From contig VHCJ01000019.1 of NCBI GenBank assembly GCA_016871755.1, positions 1 to 56,231 on the forward strand: a stretch of 56,231 nucleotides of DNA, read 5' to 3'. Position 1 is the stretch's first letter, and the number at the start of each line of letters is the position of its first letter. A program made the position numbers and the translations under genes. Origin of the DNA: Verrucomicrobiota bacterium. GTDB taxonomy: Bacteria > Verrucomicrobiota > Verrucomicrobiia > Opitutales > Opitutaceae. Positions 1-7,833 of the stretch are shown one piece after another. The notes below the pieces were generated by a model that saw only the letters and a list, made by a program, of their open reading frames with translations, did not search any database and was not told the origin of the DNA.

Positions 1-2
1 TG

Positions 3-50
3 AAGCTCCACTTCCGCAATGCCAAGCTCTATTCCTTCCAGTTCCGCTAG
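3..50 (+). CDS. C-terminal end of an upstream gene (partial)
   Basis: The first bases read in one frame as KLHFRNAKLYSFQFR followed by a TAG stop at 48-50. This alternation of hydrophobic and aromatic residues resembles the last beta-strand of a concanavalin-like or LamG-like domain, as found in DUF1080-type proteins. Only 15 residues are visible, so the assignment is a guess from composition. If it is real, the next gene's ATG at 19 lies inside it, which would mean a 32-base overlap or a later start for that gene. Confidence 0.4.
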   Translation, partial: KLHFRNAKLYSFQFR

Positions 51-1782
51 GTCGGGCGCACGGTATCCGAACCGACTCCGCGCCGTGGCTTGCCTGCTGC
101 TGCTTGCCGCCCTCGGCCCGATCACCCGCGCTGAGGAACGGCGTGCGCGCCTGCTGTTCGACGAGTATTACCAGATTGATCCCGGGACGGCCGCGTTCTC
201 CCAAGGCGTCGCGCTCGACGGCAGGAACCGCGGTCTGACCTATCATTACTCGCCAGGCGTGAACGCCCTGCCCAACGGCACCTTTACGTTCGCCCACGTG
301 ATCGCGGACCGCTTCCGCCTTGAGACCTCGCGCGAGCCGATCAGCGAGACACTCCTGCGCTCCACCGACGCGTACATGCTGGTGTCACCGATCAAGCCGG
401 AATTCGGCGGACGCGCCGCGCTGACCACTCGCGACGCCGACCTGCTCGAGGCCTTCGTGGCCCGCGGCGGCATGCTCGTCCTCATCCTCAACAGCTCCTC
501 GCCCCAGCGCAACCCCCTCGACTGGGAGGGTGTCAACCGCGTGGCCGCGCGCTTTGGCGTTGAGTTTCTCCATGAGGCCACCGGCACCCTCTCAGTCCCG
601 ATTGCGCCGGACGATCCCGCCTTCGACGGCGTGGATGCCTTCATTTACGGCAATGGTACCACCCTCCGCGTCTCTGCCGCCGCCGGCACTCCGCACCTCC
701 TGATCCGCGATCCGCGCGAAGGTGACCATGCGCCGATCGGCGTGATCGTGTCCCACGGCCGGGGCCGCGTCCTGGCCTTCGGCGACGGCGGAACCTTCGG
801 CAACGCCCATTTGTTCCGTTCCGACCTCGCCCACGCCCGCGCGGTGCGGCAGATGATGGAGGCCCTGCTACCCAACGGTCCGGTCCCCGCCTATGGCTGG
901 AAGGCCGGCCAACGGCTGAAGGTGCGCCTGTCGCACGAGCAGACGGTATCCGGCTATCCGCATCGCAATCGCCTTCTCGGCCTGCCCGTCGCCGCCGGCA
1001 GCGGGCGCATCGTCGCCGAGCCGCGCGATGTCGATCTCGCTGGGTTCGCGGACAAGGAGGAACGGAAGTCGATGGCGCGCTACCTGACCTCCCTGCACCG
1101 CGACACGACCACCCTCACGCTCGTCCTCGGTGAACGGGCCCGCGACGGCAAGTCCCACGCCGTGGAATGGAAGGCTGACGACGGAAAGACGTCGCTGGCG
1201 GCCCGCCTTCTGCCGGGCGGTCGCACCGTGGACCTCTCCCCCGGCGCCAGCGCGCTCGCGACGTGGCAGTGGGCCCTGAGCGGTGAACTGCTCCTCGGTT
1301 CACTGCGCCCGTGGGCGCGGCCCGGCGACGTCTGGCCCGTGACCGCCCCCGCCGCACTGCCTCACGCCCAACTGCACCCGGTCCCCACTCTGCGTCCGGC
1401 CAGCGGCACCCTGCGGTTCGATGGAGAGGTCGAACGCGACGGCGTGCCCTGCTACCTCTTCACCCGGACCCTGTCGCTGGAGGGCCGCGACGCGAGACTC
1501 GATGACTTCGTGCTGCCCGAGGTCAGTTCCCGGCTCGGCAACGGCGGCGTCGAAATGCTCTCGTGGGGAACGCTGCTCGTGACGCAGTACTGGATCCGAC
1601 GCGACACTCTCCTCCCGCTCCGCACGGAGTTACGCGCCAGCGGTGCGCTCTGGTGGTTCGACCGGGATTTCCCCCGCCGCTACGAAGGCACGCATGACTG
1701 GCGCAACTTCGAGACGTGGAGGAACGTCAACTTCGTCGCCACCTTCGGCCGACTCCTTGTCGCCGACTTCGCCGTCGAGTAG
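19..1782 (+). CDS. Secreted protein with DUF4350/GATase-like domain
   Basis: A 587-residue protein with a hydrophobic stretch at about residues 21-36 (ACLLLLAALGPITRA) followed by AEER, which fits a Sec signal peptide with a long N-region. Residues about 40-300 resemble the class I glutamine-amidotransferase-like fold of DUF4350 proteins: FDEYYQIDP at the start, a segment TTRDADLLEAFVARGGMLV that builds the central strand, and GRGRVLAFGDGGTFGN near 250-265. No catalytic Cys-His pair is evident, so it is probably a non-enzymatic binding fold. The C-terminal 290 residues are beta-rich and not recognised. The ATG at 19 overlaps a possible upstream gene end, so the true start may be a GTG/TTG nearer the signal peptide core. 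Function unknown; the location is probably periplasmic. Confidence 0.7.
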   Translation: MPSSIPSSSARSGARYPNRLRAVACLLLLAALGPITRAEERRARLLFDEYYQIDPGTAAFSQGVALDGRNRGLTYHYSPGVNALPNGTFTFAHVIADRFRLETSREPISETLLRSTDAYMLVSPIKPEFGGRAALTTRDADLLEAFVARGGMLVLILNSSSPQRNPLDWEGVNRVAARFGVEFLHEATGTLSVPIAPDDPAFDGVDAFIYGNGTTLRVSAAAGTPHLLIRDPREGDHAPIGVIVSHGRGRVLAFGDGGTFGNAHLFRSDLAHARAVRQMMEALLPNGPVPAYGWKAGQRLKVRLSHEQTVSGYPHRNRLLGLPVAAGSGRIVAEPRDVDLAGFADKEERKSMARYLTSLHRDTTTLTLVLGERARDGKSHAVEWKADDGKTSLAARLLPGGRTVDLSPGASALATWQWALSGELLLGSLRPWARPGDVWPVTAPAALPHAQLHPVPTLRPASGTLRFDGEVERDGVPCYLFTRTLSLEGRDARLDDFVLPEVSSRLGNGGVEMLSWGTLLVTQYWIRRDTLLPLRTELRASGALWWFDRDFPRRYEGTHDWRNFETWRNVNFVATFGRLLVADFAVE

Positions 1783-2147
1783 CCCCAGCCGAATGCGCGT
1801 CGGTCGTTCCGTCGCTTGACCTCCACGCCACCCGCCGAGGCCCGCCACGGCAAGGGATCCGGACCACCGGCACCAATAGTGCCTCCACCGCTGCTGAAAT
1901 ACAGACTCGCCGCACCATCGCGGGCTGAAACCAGCGTCGCTACCGCTTTCGGGTATCCAGTCTCCATGAGCACACCAAATACTTCATCTTCCTTGTGCGC
2001 GCCCGCGAGTTCTGCGCTGAGGGATAACGCCTGCGAACGGAGATCGTCGTAGATGGGAACGGTCTTGTAACGCGGCGTCGCGTCCGCGCCACCAAAGAGC
2101 CGAGAGAACGAGGAGAACAATGCTGCCATGATTAAGAACGTTCGCAT
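1680..2147 (-). CDS. Truncated small conserved protein
   Basis: The first ~95 residues look like a real protein: a hydrophobic start (MRTFLIMAALFSSFSRLFGG), then VPIYDDLRSQALSL, VFGVLMETGYPKAVATLVS and LYFSSGGGTIGAGG. I recognise this pattern from a widespread family of small unknown proteins in which the GGG.IG motif is followed by further conserved sequence. Here, after about position 1880, the frame runs on for some 60 residues of Arg/Ser-rich sequence and ends inside the 3' end of the convergent gene. None of the three frames restores a plausible continuation, so I read this as a 3' truncation by rearrangement and not a simple frameshift. An ATG at 2129 is an equally good start. No function can be assigned. 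Confidence 0.5.
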   Translation of the reverse strand: MRTFLIMAALFSSFSRLFGGADATPRYKTVPIYDDLRSQALSLSAELAGAHKEDEVFGVLMETGYPKAVATLVSARDGAASLYFSSGGGTIGAGGPDPLPWRASAGGVEVKRRNDRRAFGWGYSTAKSATRSRPKVATKLTFLHVSKLRQSCVPS

Positions 2148-2262
2148 GCGAGGTTTTGGCTAACGTCAGCGACCGCGCCCCCGCCCGCACAACGAAAAAC
2201 AGGGCAGGTGACGGAGGCATCTGGCGGCGAGGGTGCCGCAGGCGCCGGTCCACGCCGCCCGC

Positions 2263-2952
2263 TCAACGGAAGAGGTTGTACTTGAGGATCGCATAAAGGG
2301 CGCGAACGCCGTCCTTCCAGCCGATCTTCTTCCCTTCCGCATAAGTGCGCCCGTAGTAACTGATGCCCACTTCGTAGATCGCACAGTTCAGCTTCGCCAC
2401 CTTCGCCGTGATCTCCGGCTCGAACCCGAAGCGGTCCTCCTCCAACCGAATGCGCTGCAGGATGTCCCGACGGAAGACCTTGTAGCAGGTCTCCATGTCG
2501 GTGAGATTCAGGTTCGTCGCCATGTTGGAGACGAGCGTGAGGAACTTGTTTCCCACCATGTGCCAGAAGTAGACGACGCGGTGCGCCTCGCCGCCGGCGA
2601 AGCGGGAGCCAAACACCACGTCGGCCCGCCCCTCGACGATGGGCTTGAGCAACCGCGGATACTCCGCCGGGTCGTACTCAAGGTCGGCATCCTGCACGAT
2701 CACCACGTCTCCGGTCGCTTCCGCAAAGCCCGTCCGCAACGCCGCCCCTTTCCCGCGGTTCACCGGGTGATAAATCACGCGATCGACCAGGGGCTCGATC
2801 TCCGCGCGCAGCAACGCCTGGGTACCGTCGGTCGAGCAATCATCGACGATGATGATCTCCTTGCGCTCCACGGGCGCGGCCCGCACGCGATCCACCACCG
2901 CGCGCAGGGTGGCCACCTCATTGTAGCAGGGGATCACGATGCTGAGCTTCAT
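2263..2952 (-). CDS. Family 2 glycosyltransferase
   Basis: A 229-residue GT2 enzyme of the dolichyl-phosphate mannose synthase type. Seen: the N-terminal strand SIVIPCYNE at 4-12, the nucleotide-binding VDDCSTDGT at about 36-44, the metal-binding DADLEYDP near residue 88-95, the FGSRF segment, and [12 protein letters not shown] followed by an acidic FGFEPEIT acceptor loop. It has no C-terminal membrane segments, so it is the short soluble or peripherally bound form. Such enzymes move a sugar from a nucleotide sugar to a polyprenyl phosphate or to a surface glycan at the inner face of the membrane. The donor cannot be read from the sequence. It is divergent to the methyltransferase at 3107, and together they hint at surface-polysaccharide work. 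Confidence 0.92.
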   Translation of the reverse strand: MKLSIVIPCYNEVATLRAVVDRVRAAPVERKEIIIVDDCSTDGTQALLRAEIEPLVDRVIYHPVNRGKGAALRTGFAEATGDVVIVQDADLEYDPAEYPRLLKPIVEGRADVVFGSRFAGGEAHRVVYFWHMVGNKFLTLVSNMATNLNLTDMETCYKVFRRDILQRIRLEEDRFGFEPEITAKVAKLNCAIYEVGISYYGRTYAEGKKIGWKDGVRALYAILKYNLFR

Positions 2953-3106
2953 GGGCGGATGGGCAGGCCGACGTTGGCGGGCCCGCGCGCCGGGCGCGAG
3001 CCTCTTCCCGCCGATCCGGGCGCCCTCGCCAACCTCGTTCCCGCAGCGGGCTTGGTCGCGGAGAAACCGATTGCGCCGACGACCGCCCTGTCCGCATGCT
3101 CGAGGG

Positions 3107-4039
3107 ATGAGCGTGCTTGAGGCCGTCCTGCGGCGCTTTCGCTTCGTGCGCCGCCTGGAGCGCCGCGCGGAGGCGGCGGAGCGCGCCCTCGCCGAGGCCG
3201 GGGTCGCATTCCCGCCCGGACACTTCTACTCGCCGCTTCCGTCCCGGGCCGAGATCGCGCGCGCGTTCGCCGAGGCCCCAGGCGAGCCGCCGTTCGCCGC
3301 CGTCGACCTGCGGGGGGCCGAGCAGGACGCGCTGCTCGATCGCTTCGCGCAGTTCTACCACGAACAGCCCTTCCCCGAGCACCCGCGCGCCGGCTGGCGC
3401 TTCCATCTCCGCAATCCGTCCTACGGCTGCTTCGATGCGATCATGCTCTGGGCGATGCTGCGCACGCTCGGCTCACGTCGCGTCATCGAGGTCGGCTCCG
3501 GCTTCAGTTCCGCCGCCATGCTCGACCTCAACGAGCACGTGTTCGGCCGCCGCATGGCACTCACGTTCATCGACCCCGACATGGCCCGGCTCCGCCCCCT
3601 GCTCAAGCCGGAGGATCTCGGTGGAGTCACCCTGCGGGAACAGCGGGTGCAGGAGGTGCCGCTCGAGGTCTTCGATGCGCTGGTCGACGGCGACGTGCTG
3701 TTCATCGACTCGTCGCACGTCAGCAAGATCGGGAGCGACGTGAACCATCTCTTCTTCCGCGTCCTGCCCCGGCTCGCCCCCGGCGTCCGGGTGCACGTGC
3801 ACGATGTCGCGGGCAACTTCGACTACCCGCGGGAGTGGCTCGAGGAGGGCCGCGCGTGGAACGAGCAGTACCTCCTCCGCGCGTTCCTGATGTACAACCG
3901 GGACTTCGCCGTCGAGTTGTTCACCGGCTGGCTCTTCAACCGTCGCCACGCCTTCCTGCAGGAGCGCCTGCCCCTCTGCGCCGAGGGCGGCGGGGGGCAG
4001 ATCTGGCTCCGGCGGACGGCGGTGGCGGCGACCGCTTAG
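3107..4039 (+). CDS. Class I SAM-dependent methyltransferase
   Basis: A 310-residue protein. I chose the ATG at 3107 ([11 protein letters not shown]) because it is preceded by a GAGGG ribosome site; the open frame upstream is Arg/Pro-rich and not protein-like. The SAM-binding motif I is [14 protein letters not shown] at about residues 126-139, followed by FIDPDMARL (motif II acidic residue) and [12 protein letters not shown], which is the motif typical of Methyltransf_24-like enzymes that handle sugars or small surface molecules. A C-terminal block with [13 protein letters not shown] and aromatic residues completes the fold. The substrate is unknown; the neighbouring glycosyltransferase suggests a glycan or its lipid carrier. 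Confidence 0.85.
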   Translation: MSVLEAVLRRFRFVRRLERRAEAAERALAEAGVAFPPGHFYSPLPSRAEIARAFAEAPGEPPFAAVDLRGAEQDALLDRFAQFYHEQPFPEHPRAGWRFHLRNPSYGCFDAIMLWAMLRTLGSRRVIEVGSGFSSAAMLDLNEHVFGRRMALTFIDPDMARLRPLLKPEDLGGVTLREQRVQEVPLEVFDALVDGDVLFIDSSHVSKIGSDVNHLFFRVLPRLAPGVRVHVHDVAGNFDYPREWLEEGRAWNEQYLLRAFLMYNRDFAVELFTGWLFNRRHAFLQERLPLCAEGGGGQIWLRRTAVAATA

Positions 4040-4206
4040 CCGCAACCCAGCAGCCGGAGGCGGAGTGGCGAGCTACGAGGGCGAACGCATTTAAGAGGCG
4101 AACGATCGAGGATTCCACGGAGGGTATTTCGACGGGAGAGAGCCCCTGCAAGGTGCCGCCCGATCGCCTCGATGCGACCCGCTCGACGGCACGTCTACGG
4201 CTTGGT

Positions 4207-4866
4207 TCAAGGCAGCAGGCGGATGCGAATGTTCCGGTAATGGATCTGGCTCTCCGGGTCGTGTCCCTGCAGCGCGATCGTCCCGGAGCCGATCAATCGC
4301 CCGACGTAAGCCCCTTCCCGGACCGGCTTCTCCTCTTCGGTGTAGTCGGTGATGAGGCGGTCGTTGACCCAGGTGCGGATGCGCTTGCCCTCGACCTTCA
4401 CGCGCAGCGCGAACCACTCGTTGTCCTTCGCGACGGCGTCGAAGTTGTCCCTGATACCGTAAAGACCGGCGGTGCGCTTCGGGTCCTTGTGCGAGTTATT
4501 GACCTGCACCTCATACCCCTTCGAGGGCCAACCCGTGGGCTGGAAGGCGGTGTGGAAGTAGACACCGGAGTTGCCTTTGGGGAAGGTCTTCACGTCAAGC
4601 TTCAGCTCGAAGCTCCGGAAGGTGTGTCCGCCGACAGGTCCTTCGTAGAACAGGTGCGCCCGCGGGCCGAGCACCACGATACAGCCGTCCTTCACCGAGA
4701 AAGTCGCCGTTGCCTCGCTCGCGCGCCAGCCGTTCAGGCTCTTGCCGTCAAAGAGGAGTTGCCAGCCCTCCGCGGCTTCCGCCGAGGTGAGTTGGTTTTG
4801 CGCCGAGGCCGTGGAGAAAAGGCCCGCCGCGAGGAGCAGGCCAACGAGGAAGGGGATTCGTTTCAT
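4207..4866 (-). CDS. DUF1080 (3-keto-disaccharide hydrolase-type) secreted protein
   Basis: A 219-residue protein starting at MKRIPFLVGLLLAAGL, a clear Sec signal peptide cleaved after ASAQ. The mature part begins with EGWQLLFDGKSLNGWR, the hallmark opening of DUF1080, and continues with NSGVYFHT, the tryptophan-rich GYEVQVNN segment, VNDRLITDY and a final GTIALQGHDPESQIHYRNIRIR, all typical. The fold is a concanavalin-like beta-sandwich. Members have been assigned as periplasmic hydrolases of 3-keto-glycosides and are abundant in Planctomycetes and Verrucomicrobia. Here it stands alone on its strand, but the Gfo/Idh/MocA oxidoreductases and the TIM-barrel protein elsewhere in the window are the usual partners of that pathway. 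Confidence 0.92.
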   Translation of the reverse strand: MKRIPFLVGLLLAAGLFSTASAQNQLTSAEAAEGWQLLFDGKSLNGWRASEATATFSVKDGCIVVLGPRAHLFYEGPVGGHTFRSFELKLDVKTFPKGNSGVYFHTAFQPTGWPSKGYEVQVNNSHKDPKRTAGLYGIRDNFDAVAKDNEWFALRVKVEGKRIRTWVNDRLITDYTEEEKPVREGAYVGRLIGSGTIALQGHDPESQIHYRNIRIRLLP

Positions 4867-5089
4867 GCGCGGAGAGATTGAGGCAGCACCCCGGCAGCGG
4901 CGAGCCAATTGACGACCCGCGCCGACCCGGAGGCTGCGGTTGCCGCGACGCACCACCCCGACTGCGCCGTTGCGGCGCACCCGAACGGACGGCTGCTCCA
5001 GCGGCCGCGCGACTCCGCCGGCTGCGACACCGCCCACCCGAAGCAAGGACCAAACGGGGCGGGCCAGACATCGCGCCCTCCCGGGCGCT

Positions 5090-6001
5090 TCACTCCACGC
5101 GCAACCCCTCGTTGTCGGCGGTCAAGGCCCGCGCCACCGAAGCGAGGCCGGCCTGCCGGAACGCGGCGGTCATCGCCGCCGAAACCGCCTCCACCTCCGC
5201 ACGCCGGCACACGCAGAGCACGCTCGAACCGCTGCCGCTCAGCCAACCCGTGAGGGCCCCGGCCGCGCATCCGGCATCGATCGCCGCGCGCGCCCCCGGA
5301 ATCGAGGGCAGTCGGTAGGGCTCATGCATGAAGTCGCCCACCGCGTGACGCAGGCGGTCGAAGTCGCCCGTCGCGAACGCCGCCACGAGATAGCTGGCGC
5401 TGTTGATGCTGCGGACCGAGTCGAAGTACGGCAGCATCGCCGGAAGCACTCCCCGCGCCGCCTTGGTCAGCATTTCCGACTCCGGCGAGACGACCACGAA
5501 CACGAGCTCGGGCGGGATCACCACGCGGATGGTGTCGACGTAAGCCCCGCTCCGGGGATCACAGCGCGACACGCAGAACCCGCCGAGGATGCCCGCCGAC
5601 GCATTGTCCGGGTGTCCCTCCAGCGCCGCGGCCAGCGCGACCAAGCGCTCCCGCGGGAGGCCGGCGCCACGGAGAACGTTGAGGCCAGCCAGGACGCCGG
5701 CGATCACGGTGACGCTCGATCCAAGGCCGCGCGCCGGAGGTACGTCCCCCTCAACGCGAAACGAGAAACCCTCCGGAGCGAGCCCCGACGCCGCCAGGAA
5801 CGCCGCCGCGGTCTCGGCCACCATCTCCGCCGCCCGCGCGTCGGCGGGACGCTCGGGCTGCGGTACGGAGCCCGGAATCCGGGTCAGCGTCACCCGGTTG
5901 TGCACCGAGAGCGCCAGACCCAGCGTGTCGAAGCCGGCACCGCAGTTCGACGTGGTGCCGGGAACTCGGACGGTGACGGAGGCGGGGAAGGAAACGGTCA
6001 T
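5090..6001 (-). CDS. thrB: Homoserine kinase
   Basis: A 303-residue GHMP-family kinase that phosphorylates L-homoserine with ATP on the way to threonine. Seen: the N-terminal RVPGTTSNCGAGFDTLGLAL typical of ThrB, the ATP phosphate-binding loop PPARGLGSSVTV at about residues 88-99, HPDNASAGILGG and the C-terminal GWLSGSGSSVLCV motif 3. Length is normal for the family. Its ATG overlaps the smpB stop codon by one base (ATGA arrangement), so it is translationally coupled to smpB. This unusual partner is a matter of local operon structure and not function. Confidence 0.95.
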   Translation of the reverse strand: MTVSFPASVTVRVPGTTSNCGAGFDTLGLALSVHNRVTLTRIPGSVPQPERPADARAAEMVAETAAAFLAASGLAPEGFSFRVEGDVPPARGLGSSVTVIAGVLAGLNVLRGAGLPRERLVALAAALEGHPDNASAGILGGFCVSRCDPRSGAYVDTIRVVIPPELVFVVVSPESEMLTKAARGVLPAMLPYFDSVRSINSASYLVAAFATGDFDRLRHAVGDFMHEPYRLPSIPGARAAIDAGCAAGALTGWLSGSGSSVLCVCRRAEVEAVSAAMTAAFRQAGLASVARALTADNEGLRVE

Positions 6002-6477
6002 CAGCGACGGAGCTTGAAGGCCTTCTTGATCTCGAGGGCATCGGACCGCGCACGCAAGTCGTCACGCTTGTCGTGCAGCTTCTTGCCTGTGCACAGCGCC
6101 ACCTCGACCTTCACCAGCGCGTCCTTGAAGTACATCCGCAGCGGCACCAAGGCGCGGCCACCGGTGCTCAGCGCCTGCGCGATCTTGCGGATCTGGTGCC
6201 GGTGCAGGAGCAGCTTGCGGACGCGCCGCGCGTCGTGATTGAGCCGATTGCCGAAGGCGTACTCCTCGATGTAGGCATTGTGCAGCCAGAGTTCGCCGCG
6301 CTCAAACCGGCCGAAGGCGTCATTGATCTGCGCCCGGCCCGCCCGGACCGATTTCACCTCGGTGCCCTTCAGCTCGACTCCGGCCTCGAAGCGCTCATCA
6401 ACGGTGAAGTCGCGCAGCGCCTTGGCGTTCCGGATTTCGGTGATCCGGGGAGCTTGGTCTTTCTTGCGAGTGGCCAT
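6001..6477 (-). CDS. smpB: SsrA-binding protein SmpB
   Basis: A 158-residue protein that binds tmRNA and delivers it to stalled ribosomes in trans-translation. I start it at MATRKKDQ (6477); the open frame upstream is low-complexity Arg/Pro. Diagnostic blocks: FEAGVELKGTEVKSVRAGRAQINDAF cut into the beta-barrel strands at about residues 29-54, the W-L-HNAYI segment, HDARRVRKLLLHR near 80-92, and the Lys/Arg-rich C-terminal tail CTGKKLHDKR...AFKLRR that becomes helical in the ribosome. It lies between rpoZ and thrB, with a 94-base gap to rpoZ and a one-base overlap with thrB. Confidence 0.97.
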   Translation of the reverse strand: MATRKKDQAPRITEIRNAKALRDFTVDERFEAGVELKGTEVKSVRAGRAQINDAFGRFERGELWLHNAYIEEYAFGNRLNHDARRVRKLLLHRHQIRKIAQALSTGGRALVPLRMYFKDALVKVEVALCTGKKLHDKRDDLRARSDALEIKKAFKLRR

Positions 6478-6571
6478 CGCGGAACGGGGAAAGGGAGAAA
6501 ACCGGACCCGACCCGCCGCGCGACCCGGGAGCAACCCGCGGCCGCACCCGCGGCCGGAGCACCTCCCCGCA

Positions 6572-6781
6572 TCAGGCCGACTTGGCCGTGCCCAACTCGA
6601 AGCTGATCTTGCCCTCAATCACCTCGCGCAACGCGATATCCTCAGGAGCGAGCTTCTCCAGCGACTCCACAAGCGGACGGTTGCCACGCTTCAACTGCTT
6701 CACGCGCCGCGAAACGACATTGATCAGGATGTTCGGGTCGGGAATCGTCTTGAGCGCTTCCTTGATGTAATCGTCTCTCAT
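6572..6781 (-). CDS. rpoZ: RNA polymerase omega subunit
   Basis: A 69-residue protein starting at MRDDYIKEALKTI. Omega helps assemble the beta-prime subunit of RNA polymerase. Seen: a short first helix, then NILINVVSRRVKQLKRGNRP, which corresponds to the conserved R-A-RQL...G..P core of RpoZ, and the closing ALREVIEGKISFE that matches the family's A..EI..GKI ending. The open frame extends 40 codons further upstream, but that part is Arg/Pro-rich and unlike any RpoZ. It is the first gene of a minus-strand cluster with smpB and thrB. The length is slightly short but typical for Verrucomicrobia and Bacteroidetes types. Confidence 0.85.
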   Translation of the reverse strand: MRDDYIKEALKTIPDPNILINVVSRRVKQLKRGNRPLVESLEKLAPEDIALREVIEGKISFELGTAKSA

Positions 6782-6991
6782 GGGCAGGCGGAACGGGGGC
6801 GTGGAAAACCTCCCACTACGAGGCCACCACCCCACGGCGTCAAGGCGGGATTTCCCTGCCGGGCCTACTCCCTCGTCTCGGAAGGATAACTTCCTTCGCA
6901 AATTTCTGAATAAGAAAAGGAAGCGTCAGCAAAACCTTCGCGATCACCAAGCCGATTGCCGGCACCCGGTCGATCTGTTCTCGTCCTCCTC
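6782..6991. other. Divergent intergenic region between rpoZ and the DUF4412 gene
   Basis: About 210 bases separate two divergent genes, so both promoters should lie here. The part at about 6890-6945 is clearly poorer in G+C than its surroundings and holds a small palindrome (GGAAG-GATAA-CTTCC) near 6879-6893. I see no convincing -35/-10 pair on either strand. Confidence 0.4.
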
Positions 6992-7768
6992 ATGAACTGC
7001 CGACTCCCGTTTCTCCGCCGCCTCCCCCTCTTCGTGTTGTTTCTGGGTCTGGGCGTGGCCGCCTCCGCCGTCGCCGCTCCGAGTTCCGAAGACAGCGCGG
7101 CGAAGAAAGGTGCCGTAAACCAGAAAGGGAAGCCGGCCCCGGTCGAACGGGCCGGGTCGAGCTTTGAAGGCCGCATCCGGATGAAGGTGACCTCGGGACG
7201 CGACACGACCGAGATGCAGTATGCGATGAAGGGCGCCAAGATGCGAATCGACGCGGGCCCTGCCGACGAGCGGATGGCGAGCATCGTTGATCTGCAGACG
7301 AAGCAGATGCTGATGCTCATCGACTCGGAAAAGATGTACATGGTGATGAAGATGCCGGAGGCACCGCAGGGGAAGGCCGAGAAGGAGGAAGGCACGATCG
7401 AGAAGACCTCCGAGACCGCCGTGATCGCCGGCTACACGGCGACGAAGTACCTCGTGCGCAGCAAGGACTCCAAGGAGCCGATCGAGGTCTGGGCCACCGA
7501 GGATCTTGGTGCGTTCTTCAATCCGGATTCGTTCGGCGGACCCTTCGGCGGGAAGTCCAAGCCGCCCGTCTGGGAGTCGCTGCTGCGAAACAAGGGCTTC
7601 TTCCCACTCCGCACGATCATCCGCGAAAAGCGCACCGAGACCCGCATGGAGGTCGTCGCCGTGGAAAAGGCCAGCCTTCCGGACTCGCTCTTCACTCCGC
7701 CGGCAGGCTACACGCGCATGGAGATGCCGGGCATGGGCGGTCTGATCCCCGGACTGCTCAAGCCGTAA
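6992..7768 (+). CDS. Exported DUF4412 domain protein
   Basis: A 258-residue secreted protein. I choose the ATG at 6992, which gives a perfect signal peptide (basic NCRLPFLRRL, then LFVLFLGLGVAASAVAAP); the alternative is a TTG at 6956. The mature region, after a Lys-rich linker, has the DUF4412 features: FEGRIRMKV, a statement-like beta-strand YAMKGAKMRID, SIVDLQTKQMLMLID and KMYMVMKMPE, then a half-way ATKYLVRSKDSKEPIEVWATEDLG. These proteins are periplasmic or outer-membrane-associated beta-rich proteins with an LolA/LppX-like look; no biochemical function is established that I can name. It is convergent with the beta-sandwich protein at 7834. Confidence 0.85.
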   Translation: MNCRLPFLRRLPLFVLFLGLGVAASAVAAPSSEDSAAKKGAVNQKGKPAPVERAGSSFEGRIRMKVTSGRDTTEMQYAMKGAKMRIDAGPADERMASIVDLQTKQMLMLIDSEKMYMVMKMPEAPQGKAEKEEGTIEKTSETAVIAGYTATKYLVRSKDSKEPIEVWATEDLGAFFNPDSFGGPFGGKSKPPVWESLLRNKGFFPLRTIIREKRTETRMEVVAVEKASLPDSLFTPPAGYTRMEMPGMGGLIPGLLKP

Positions 7769-7833
7769 GCGGCGGCGCTCCGCCGGGTGTGCCGAGCGGG
7801 TTCGATCCTTGCCGCAGGTCCGCGTCGCAAGGG

